DNA from: Bacteroidota bacterium
GTDB lineage: Bacteria; Bacteroidota; Bacteroidia; Bacteroidales; UBA10428
Assembly: GCA_024640925.1 (NCBI GenBank)
Contig: JAHEEB010000110.1
Span: 1-9,193, forward strand
Direction of reading: 5' to 3'
Length of the DNA: 9,193 bases
In this document: positions 1-9,193 of the stretch, piece after piece
How positions within the stretch are numbered: position 1 is the first letter of the stretch
How the letters are laid out: the number at the start of each line of letters is the position of its first letter
The notes under the pieces: model-generated
Databases searched by the model: none
The model's input: the letters and a program-made list of their open reading frames with translations, nothing else
What the model was told of the DNA's origin: nothing
Program-made: the position numbers and the translations under genes

Positions 1-39
1 TAATTCAAATATTTTTTTACCTAATTCTGGTTGTTTCAT
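1..39 (-). CDS. N-terminal fragment of an XRE-type helix-turn-helix regulator (partial, runs off the window)
   Basis: Reading leftward from an ATG at 39, the frame stays open to the window edge and gives MKQPELGKKIFEL. I recognise this as the start of a common Bacteroidota group of XRE/Cro-like regulators, which usually continue into a 'GLTQEEL'-type recognition helix; that continuation lies outside the window. An A-rich stretch directly before the ATG (AAAAAA on the minus strand) fits translation starts in this phylum, which seldom use a Shine-Dalgarno. Four phased 11-bp repeats begin 58 bp upstream of the start, where a regulator of this kind could control its own promoter. The assignment rests on only 13 residues. 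The match to a known N-terminus and the promoter-like upstream DNA are what make it more than a chance open frame. Confidence 0.6.
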   Translation of the reverse strand, partial: MKQPELGKKIFEL

Positions 40-77
40 TTTTTTGCAGTTTTATGTTTTCCCAACAATATTATTAC

Positions 78-203
78 TGAATAATCAGGCTTCAAAATTT
101 TAACTCCGTTTTTAACCCGTCATTTACCCGCCATTTACATATTACCCACATTATTAATCGTTTATATTCTTGAATAACCAGCATATTTTATGAATATTCA
201 GGC
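78..203 (+). repeat. Three dispersed copies of a TGAATAATCAGGC-like element
   Basis: TGAATAATCAGGC at 78-90 recurs as TGAATATTCAGGC at 191-203 (12 of 13 bases the same). A shorter version, TGAATAACCAGC, sits at 171-182. The 191-200 copy contains the perfect 10-bp palindrome TGAATATTCA, and the 78-87 copy is a near-palindrome. The copies bracket the 11-bp repeat array and lie in the gap between two divergent genes, so they could be sites for a dimeric regulator. AT-rich DNA makes such matches easier by chance, and nothing shows that a protein binds here. Confidence 0.25.
97..140 (-). promoter_or_regulatory. Four phased 11-bp direct repeats, probable operator of the leftward regulator gene
   Basis: On the minus strand, four consecutive 11-bp units lie in perfect register: ATGTAAATGGC (140-130), GGGTAAATGAC (129-119), GGGTTAAAAAC (118-108) and GGAGTTAAAAT (107-97). 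The middle pair is most alike, and the pattern is GGGTAAAnnnC. A further GGGTAAT follows out of phase at about 141-147. A spacing of 11 bp puts each unit on nearly the same face of the helix, which suits a row of bound protein molecules. A partial TAnnTTTG-like box (AAATTTTG, 100-93) overlaps the last unit, so bound protein could touch the polymerase site. Autoregulation by the product of the gene at 1-39 is inference. Confidence 0.45.
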
Positions 204-335
204 CCTTTTTTTAAAAATGATCTTATTAACCAAATGAAAAAGTCTAGAATTTCTTCTCTTATTGTTTTTTTGATATTTTTATCCTGATATTGAGTGGTTT
301 CTTAAAATTCTCAAAAATCTAAAAAGAATAACCCT

Positions 336-2123
336 ATGAAAATCTGTTCATTTCTGACTTTTATCTTTTTCATATTTTGTATTAAAATTAATGTTTATTC
401 CAAAGTAATAACTGCCGCAAGCTGCTCGCAAACTGATGTGCAGGCAGCCATCGATCTTGCTGCAGACGGAGATACAGTTCTTGTACCTGCAGGAACAGGT
501 ATTTGGAAAACTCCGGCATCTACAACACCTGCCGTAACTATCGATAGCAAAGCTATAACGCTCAAAGGAGCAGGTATTGGACAAACTGTAATTTACGACA
601 GTACAACTAATAATAGTTCTAATAGTTGGAAAGAAACAGCACTTTGGGTTGTCGGAGTAAAGAATAAACCTTTCCGGATAACCGGTTTTACCTTTACAGG
701 CTTAAGCGACGGGCAAGGTTTAATTGTTATTCGGGGAAATTGTGAAAACTGGCGTATTGACCATTGCAGGTTTTCCGAACATGGTTCCACCAGCATTATT
801 GCTTATGGTTACGGTGTTATTGATCATTGCACTTTTTATGGATCATCAGTAGAGAAAACCATTAGTCGTACATTATTACCCTCGGGATACGGCGAAACGT
901 CGTGGAACACGCCATTGAGTTTAGGCTCAGCCCAGGCGTTGTATATCGAAGACTGTATATTCGATTTTGGTGCCAAGCAAGGTGACTTTATGGGCAATTG
1001 CTGCGATGCCCATGGGGGTGCTCGTTATGTCCTTCGGCATAACAGCGTAAGAAATAAGAATATTGAAGCTCACGGCAGGCAAACAAACGACACCTGTCTG
1101 TCCAATGTTATAGGTACGGTAAGCGTAGAAGCCTATAACAACACCTTCACTTCCGAACAGATTTGCTGGGTACCCATGGCATTCAGGGCGGGAACAGGTG
1201 CAATATTTAACAACATAGTGAATGGGTATAATCTTGGGGCTATTAATATTTATAATGATCGCAGTATGGCTTCAAAAGATTATTGTCCCTGCAACGGCAG
1301 CGATACCATTGATGGAAACGAAGAGACTAATGGTTATCCATGCCGCGACCAGATAGGCCGTGGCCCGCGTGATCCGGAAACTGGTAAACAAACCCTGGAG
1401 CCCTATTACCAATGGGATAATACGGTTAATGATACCGGCAAGCTCGCGTTCTTAACCCAGGAAGATGGATTAAATACCACTCATTTAAAGGAAAACAGGG
1501 ATTATTATAATAACATTCCCCGCCCCTATTACACTCCCTATATTTACCCCCACCCTCTTACCATTGATCAGAATGCTGATATAATATCCCCTTCTGTTCC
1601 CGAAAACCTCTCAGGCACATTTGTTGGATCAGGTCAAATTAACCTGAGTTGGGATGCATCAACAGATAACAAGAGAGTAACCGGTTATCGCATTTATAAA
1701 AACGGCGTGTTAACAGACACTTCTTTAACAACAACCTATTCCGATATCAATGTTGATACCACTATTATTAATCACTATGCCATATCAGCTTTTGATGCAA
1801 CTGGTAATGCAAGTGTTCCCTGTAAACCAATAAGTAAATCTCTATTCTCTTTTACAAAGGACTATTTCGAAGAAAAGCAGTTTAGTATTTATCCAAATCC
1901 GGCGACAACAACAATAACCATTGAATTCTATACACAAATTTCTTGTGAAACAATAGGAATCTATGATATATCGGGCAGACTGATTCAACCAATAGAATAT
2001 AAAGCCTTCTCACAAGGAAAACAAGTGCTAAATATCGATGTCTCTGGTTTTAACTCTGGCATTTACTTTATTAAAAGTACATCAGGGAATATGAACTATT
2101 GTAAAAAACTAATGAAAAAATAG
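336..2123 (+). CDS. Secreted right-handed beta-helix protein with FN3 and type IX sorting domains
   Basis: This 595-residue protein starts with a signal peptide (about residues 1-22: MK, then a hydrophobic run). Residues about 25-310 look like a pectate-lyase-type parallel beta-helix. They open with the 'GDTVLVPAGTG' and 'ITLKGAGIGQTVI' strands common at the start of such folds, followed by repeated turns such as 'WRIDHCRF' and 'GVIDHCTF'. A linker with 'GYPCRDQIGRGP' (332-344) and many aromatic and proline residues follows. A fibronectin type III domain spans about 418-500 ('NLSWDASTDNKRVTGYRIYKNG'-type strands). The end, about 516-595, is a type A type IX sorting domain: 'FSIYPNPATTTITIEF', 'IGIYDISGRLI', 'FNSGIYFIK', terminal 'KKLMKK'. 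It should therefore be exported through the inner membrane, folded, and released or anchored at the cell surface by type IX secretion. Twelve cysteines fall within residues 23-340, unusual for this fold. Catalytic residues could not be assigned, so it may be a polysaccharide lyase, a hydrolase or a binding protein. It is monocistronic and convergent with the GH operon. Confidence 0.85.
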   Translation: MKICSFLTFIFFIFCIKINVYSKVITAASCSQTDVQAAIDLAADGDTVLVPAGTGIWKTPASTTPAVTIDSKAITLKGAGIGQTVIYDSTTNNSSNSWKETALWVVGVKNKPFRITGFTFTGLSDGQGLIVIRGNCENWRIDHCRFSEHGSTSIIAYGYGVIDHCTFYGSSVEKTISRTLLPSGYGETSWNTPLSLGSAQALYIEDCIFDFGAKQGDFMGNCCDAHGGARYVLRHNSVRNKNIEAHGRQTNDTCLSNVIGTVSVEAYNNTFTSEQICWVPMAFRAGTGAIFNNIVNGYNLGAINIYNDRSMASKDYCPCNGSDTIDGNEETNGYPCRDQIGRGPRDPETGKQTLEPYYQWDNTVNDTGKLAFLTQEDGLNTTHLKENRDYYNNIPRPYYTPYIYPHPLTIDQNADIISPSVPENLSGTFVGSGQINLSWDASTDNKRVTGYRIYKNGVLTDTSLTTTYSDINVDTTIINHYAISAFDATGNASVPCKPISKSLFSFTKDYFEEKQFSIYPNPATTTITIEFYTQISCETIGIYDISGRLIQPIEYKAFSQGKQVLNIDVSGFNSGIYFIKSTSGNMNYCKKLMKK

Positions 2124-2311
2124 ACCTTAATCATCTTTTGAAAAATCTTTTACACCAACCTTTTAATAGAATGAAAACCACAATGAAATTCTTATCAATC
2201 TTTATTATCCAGTGTTTTACTTTATTCTCAATTAACACAGGAATACAGTTGATTTCATTATTTTCAATTAAAATATGTCTTGCCCGACATCAACAGCATC
2301 ACAACCAGAAA

Positions 2312-2340
2312 AAACCCCAGGTTTTTTATGCCTGGGGTTT
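2312..2340. terminator. Strong hairpin terminator between the convergent genes
   Basis: AAACCCCAGG (2312-2321) pairs exactly with CCTGGGGTTT (2331-2340) around a 9-base loop. Read leftward, the stem is followed by a run of six T (to 2309), so it is a textbook intrinsic terminator for the GH2-GH31 operon. The GH31 stop codon ends only 4 bp before it. Read rightward, the stem is followed by the weaker TTTATTCTT, so it probably also stops transcripts of the beta-helix gene. No other hairpin was seen in the 2124-2311 gap. Confidence 0.85.
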
Positions 2341-2344
2341 ATTC

Positions 2345-5155
2345 TTATAGTTTAACCTTCAATTCTTCGCCTTTGTAAGTAATTTGCTGATTGAATTTAA
2401 TAGGCACTTCCACGCCGGTTCCCATATTTGGACTAACCAGTATAATCTTCAAGGTTTTTTCCTTCAGCATACCAGGAAATTGGCCTATACGCTTTCCGAC
2501 AGTTAGTTCCTTTGTCTGGTCGTTCCATGCAAAGTCAATTGTAGAGAACATTCCTTTTTCGTAGTTGTAATTGTCATTTTCATCCTCATAAAGTGTGAAG
2601 CTTCCGTTTGCTCCCGGATAAATCCTTATTTCGAGAGTATCTGCAGGCTTTTCGGTTGCATATTGAACAAAGGGCCCCATTGGAACAATTGAGCCAGCTT
2701 TTACAAACAAAGGCATAATATCGATAGGAGCATCTGTAGTTATAGTCTGTCCACCAGGGTATGATTTACCAGTCCAAAAATCGACCCAGTTTGTGCTGGC
2801 TGGTAGATATACTTTACGTGTTTTTTCTTTTTCTTCCTTAATTTTTTCACGTTCGAACATATCGGGTGTTTTCCAACGCAATATCACCCTTGAAGCGCCT
2901 GTAGAAGTGTTTTCAGTTTCAAAAACAAAATCATATTCTTTCCCTGCTTCCAGGTTTACATATTCTGAGTATTGTTCGGTACTGGTATAGATCATTTTCA
3001 GTTCTTTACCGTTCAGGAAAATCCTTTTCTTATCGAAGCATAATAAATGGAACTGGTGTTTACCGGTTTTGTCAGGTATTAGTTTCCCTTTCCAGCGAAT
3101 CGAATACATCGAATCGGTAGCGTATTCGGGACGACCGGTATACCAGAAAATATGAATGTTGCTGTCAATTTTTCCCAGCGAAACAGTTTTATGTTCCGGA
3201 TCTTTACAATATGTGGCTTTCAACCCCTGTTTTCCATGGTCTGTTTTAAAATATTTCGGGGCAATTTCAATACTGGCTTCGGGTGGGCGGTTATACATAT
3301 ATTCAGTTACCGGACAAGCCATAAATGCTGGTCCAAACATAAACTGATCGTCAATGGAATAGGTATTTTTATCGATGGTAAAATCCATAGGCAACCCACG
3401 CATAATAGTATACCCGTCGTTTGTGACTTTCCATGCCAGAGAATAAATATAGGGCATCAGTCTGTAACGTAAATTATCGAATTTGATGAGGGTTTTTGAG
3501 AAATCACCAAATTCCCATATTTCGCGGGGAGTTTCGGAGCCATGTGAGCGAAATATAGGACAAAATGCACCAAACTGGAACATTCGTGTGTATAGCTCCT
3601 GATAAGATGCGTCTTTACCACCTGTTGAGAAAGTGCCTTCATAAGCTCCAAGCACAAATCCTCCGATATCGAAAGTCCAGTAAGGAACTCCGGCCATACA
3701 GTGGTTTACACCTGCAGATATTTGTTTTTTATAAATTTCCCAGCTGGCCCCAATATCGCCCGACCATGTAGTTGCTGCATTACGCTGTTGACCGGCATAA
3801 ACTGACCGGGTTAATATATATGCACGTTGTTTATCGGTTTGCTGACGCATATTTTTGTAAACAGCATCGGTCATTGATAGTGAAAAGGCATTTATATACC
3901 GTGCCCAGCTTCCCAGAAAATTATCTTCTACTTTTTTCATTTCATATTCGGTAGATCCTTTGGTGAGAGCATTTATTATATCGGGTTCAGTTGAATCTAT
4001 CCACCATCCATCTATTCCAAAAATATAGAGCCCTTTGTTCAGGTAATCGCAATATAACTTGTTTGCTTCGGGATTAAAGGCATCGTAATATTTAAATCCC
4101 GCCCAACCAACAGGTTTATATAGAAAACCTTTAGATAACATATCTTTATATATGGCAGTATTTGGTCCTAAGGCAGGCCATATGGAAATAATCATATGGA
4201 AATTGTTTTTATGCAACAGATCGACCATTTCCTTTGGTTTCGGGAAAAGTGTTTTATCGAAAAACATACCGCCCCAGTTAGCTGCACCATTCCAATAGTC
4301 CCAGTCCTGAATCATATTGTCAATAGGAATTTGTAATTTCCTGTATTTCATGGCAACCGATGTTATCTCAGCCTGGGTATCATAATGTTCTTTGCTTTGC
4401 CAATATCCATATGCCCATTTGCCATACATTGGTGCCTGACCGGTTAATGTGCGGTAACCAGCAATAACCTTATCCATTGAGGAACCAGCAATAAAATAAT
4501 AATCAATATTATCAGCAACATCCGACCAGAAAGAAGTCTGATGGTTTAAATCGCTGAATACGGTTTTTGAGTAATTGTCCCATAATATTCCATATCCGTT
4601 TGTCGAAACCAGAAAAGGAATAACCGCTTCGGTATTTGCCTGCAGCAGAACAACCTCGCGATTGCGATAATTCATAAAACCACTCTGATGCTGCCCAAGT
4701 CCATAAACGCCTTCGTCGGAAGTGAGTTTAAATGACTGTTTAATGTGAAAGGCATTATCTTTTCCATAGGTAACCTTTTCGAATAGAGGAATCCCGGATT
4801 CTTTCAAGAGTGTATTTTTCGAATTATTTATATATTCAATACTTCCGTCCTTTTTATTAATAATTACAGAAAGAGCAGTTGAGGCAAGAGTCACTTTTTT
4901 ACCTGAATTATCAATTTCTATTTTAATATCAGGGAGAGAATCACCAATAACCATAAGGCTTTTTTTCTCCATTTTACCCTGTCTGTTCCATTTGATAACC
5001 CGGACAATATCTTCGGAATAGAACTGAACAATAAGGTTCAAGCTGTCTGATTCGAGTTTTACCCCGTTTTTAACATCACTTACCACTGTTTTCTCTGAAC
5101 AGCCGGATAACAATAAGGCTAGTATAAAAACAAACCCCCAAAGTGCATTTTTCAT
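2345..5155 (-). CDS. GH31 alpha-xylosidase-like lipoprotein with an inserted PA14 domain
   Basis: This 936-residue protein is a retaining alpha-glycoside hydrolase, most likely an exo-alpha-xylosidase. Residues 1-19 form a lipoprotein signal with lipobox LSGC (Cys19), so it is membrane-anchored. An N-terminal beta-sandwich (about 30-240, with 'GVYGLGQHQ') leads into the (beta/alpha)8 barrel. The likely nucleophile is Asp387 in 'GWWIDSTEP', and the acid/base is Asp467 in 'TWSGDIGASW'. 'FRSHGSE' (535-541) is the usual conserved substrate-binding segment. 'YGYWQSKEHYDTQ' and 'IQDWDYW' resemble bacterial alpha-xylosidases such as Cellvibrio CjXyl31A and its Bacteroides relatives more than starch-type alpha-glucosidases. 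A PA14 domain occupies about 641-765 ('RWKGKLIPDKTGKHQFHL', 'IFLNGKEL', 'VNLEAGKEYDFVFE'), followed by a charged linker and then the rest of the C-terminal sandwich and a DUF5110-like end ('GSFTLYEDENDNYNYEKG', 851-868). It follows the GH2 gene by 37 bp. The start is fixed by the signal peptide, with an A-rich leader and no Shine-Dalgarno. The alternative is an alpha-glucosidase. Confidence 0.9.
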   Translation of the reverse strand: MKNALWGFVFILALLLSGCSEKTVVSDVKNGVKLESDSLNLIVQFYSEDIVRVIKWNRQGKMEKKSLMVIGDSLPDIKIEIDNSGKKVTLASTALSVIINKKDGSIEYINNSKNTLLKESGIPLFEKVTYGKDNAFHIKQSFKLTSDEGVYGLGQHQSGFMNYRNREVVLLQANTEAVIPFLVSTNGYGILWDNYSKTVFSDLNHQTSFWSDVADNIDYYFIAGSSMDKVIAGYRTLTGQAPMYGKWAYGYWQSKEHYDTQAEITSVAMKYRKLQIPIDNMIQDWDYWNGAANWGGMFFDKTLFPKPKEMVDLLHKNNFHMIISIWPALGPNTAIYKDMLSKGFLYKPVGWAGFKYYDAFNPEANKLYCDYLNKGLYIFGIDGWWIDSTEPDIINALTKGSTEYEMKKVEDNFLGSWARYINAFSLSMTDAVYKNMRQQTDKQRAYILTRSVYAGQQRNAATTWSGDIGASWEIYKKQISAGVNHCMAGVPYWTFDIGGFVLGAYEGTFSTGGKDASYQELYTRMFQFGAFCPIFRSHGSETPREIWEFGDFSKTLIKFDNLRYRLMPYIYSLAWKVTNDGYTIMRGLPMDFTIDKNTYSIDDQFMFGPAFMACPVTEYMYNRPPEASIEIAPKYFKTDHGKQGLKATYCKDPEHKTVSLGKIDSNIHIFWYTGRPEYATDSMYSIRWKGKLIPDKTGKHQFHLLCFDKKRIFLNGKELKMIYTSTEQYSEYVNLEAGKEYDFVFETENTSTGASRVILRWKTPDMFEREKIKEEKEKTRKVYLPASTNWVDFWTGKSYPGGQTITTDAPIDIMPLFVKAGSIVPMGPFVQYATEKPADTLEIRIYPGANGSFTLYEDENDNYNYEKGMFSTIDFAWNDQTKELTVGKRIGQFPGMLKEKTLKIILVSPNMGTGVEVPIKFNQQITYKGEELKVKL

Positions 5156-5192
5156 TATTTATTATTTTAGTTTATTTTTTCATTTTTCGAAA

Positions 5193-8851
<3,659 letters not shown>

Positions 8852-9193
8852 TCAGTGATAATATTTTTGAATTGGCCGGGTAGGTATATTTTGTAAATCG
8901 TAGTTTAAAGCACCAAGCAATAGTTGAAAACCCAAAATAAGAAGCAATGCAGAAATCATCACTGTTCCGCTTGAAGCAATAATGTGAGTTTTAAAACTTA
9001 GGATCCAATGATAAATACCAAATATAAGTCCGATCAGAAATAAAATAAATCCGATAAATAGTTGAGCAGAACCAGCATTAAAATCTCTTAATAAATAATT
9101 ATAAAAGATTCTTTTAATAAACCGTTTACAATATTTAAACGGGAACTCAAATAAGACCCGACGAATTTTAAGGTTCGATTTTTCATCACCATA
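8852..9193 (-). CDS. C-terminal part of a family 2 glycosyltransferase, polyprenol-phosphate type (partial)
   Basis: The last 113 residues of a leftward gene end at a TGA at 8854-8852; the N-terminal catalytic domain lies beyond the right edge. The fragment begins 'YGDEKSNLKI' and continues 'VLFEFPFKYCKRFIKRIFYNY', 'LRDFNAGSAQLFIG', then has two hydrophobic segments (fragment residues about 41-64 and 77-98) and ends 'LNYDLQNIPTRPIQ'. I recognise this as the tail of DPM1-like GT2 enzymes that carry two C-terminal membrane helices. They usually move a sugar from a nucleotide donor onto a polyprenol phosphate or into cell-surface glycans. The donor and acceptor cannot be read from this part. It shares strand with the GH operon but is more than 500 bp upstream of it, so it probably belongs to a separate transcription unit. 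This is not a shadow frame: the hydrophobic pattern and the conserved 'YGDEKSNLKI' entry are characteristic. Confidence 0.8.
   Translation of the reverse strand, partial: YGDEKSNLKIRRVLFEFPFKYCKRFIKRIFYNYLLRDFNAGSAQLFIGFILFLIGLIFGIYHWILSFKTHIIASSGTVMISALLLILGFQLLLGALNYDLQNIPTRPIQKYYH

Larger units (their letters stand above)
40..335. other. Divergent intergenic region between the regulator fragment and the beta-helix gene
   Basis: This stretch of almost 300 bp holds the starts of two diverging genes and no credible coding sequence. The part near the leftward gene carries the 11-bp repeat array and the TGAATAATCAGGC-like elements. The part before 336 is T-rich (for example 251-280), and I see no good TTTG / TAnnTTTG promoter for the rightward gene. 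Its ATG at 336 follows an A-rich segment (AAAAAGAATAA, about 321-331) that probably serves for ribosome binding. Confidence 0.5.

Noticed and set aside
2138..2350. Rightward small open frame of about 70 codons after the beta-helix gene, with a hydrophobic stretch resembling a signal peptide
   Set aside because: Its 3' end reads straight through the terminator hairpin into the GH31 stop region, no ribosome-binding context is seen, and the hydrophobic run is what AT-rich DNA gives by chance.
2793..3954. Several rightward open frames of 60-106 codons lying inside the GH31 gene
   Set aside because: They are antisense to a full-length enzyme with intact catalytic motifs and have no recognisable protein features.
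9019..9026. Perfect TATATTTG (TAnnTTTG) -7 box on the minus strand
   Set aside because: It lies inside the glycosyltransferase coding sequence and has no matching TTTG at the expected upstream distance.

Overview
The window reads as chromosomal DNA from a member of the Bacteroidota, probably a polysaccharide-degrading Bacteroidales/Marinilabiliales-like organism. The reasons are a secreted protein ending in a type IX secretion (Por) sorting domain, AT-rich intergenic DNA, A-rich rather than Shine-Dalgarno translation starts, one candidate promoter resembling the Bacteroidota TTTG / TAnnTTTG form, and two exported glycoside hydrolases of types common in that phylum. No SusC/SusD pair, hybrid two-component regulator, RNA gene, insertion sequence or CRISPR array is visible.

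Layout from left to right. Positions 1-39 hold the first 13 codons of a leftward gene whose N-terminus matches Bacteroidota XRE-type helix-turn-helix regulators. Its upstream region has four 11-bp direct repeats in register (97-140), a likely operator. The same gap, up to 335, also holds three copies of a TGAATAATCAGGC-like element. From 336 to 2123 on the + strand is a 595-residue secreted protein: a cysteine-rich right-handed beta-helix, then a fibronectin type III domain, then a type IX C-terminal sorting domain. Its substrate is unknown.

A strong hairpin at 2312-2340 separates it from a convergent two-gene operon on the minus strand. This operon is transcribed from about 8370 leftward: a 1039-residue GH2 beta-galactosidase with a signal peptide (5193-8312), then, 37 bp further on, a 936-residue GH31 alpha-xylosidase-like lipoprotein carrying a PA14 domain inserted in its C-terminal part (2345-5155). 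The hairpin ends the operon directly after the GH31 stop codon. About 540 bp of AT-rich DNA without a recognisable gene separates GH2 from the 3' end of a polyprenol-phosphate-type family 2 glycosyltransferase (8852-9193, leftward, cut by the window edge).

The most economical functional reading is inference. GH2 removes terminal beta-linked galactose and GH31 then removes the exposed alpha-linked xylose, as in breakdown of galactosylated xyloglucan oligosaccharides. The neighbouring beta-helix protein would be sent to the cell surface or medium and may act on, or bind, a polysaccharide. The hydrolases are ordinary members of known families. The less explained items are the 11-bp phased operator array, the cysteine-rich beta-helix protein and the position of the PA14 insertion. 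I found no convincing sign of a wholly new system.
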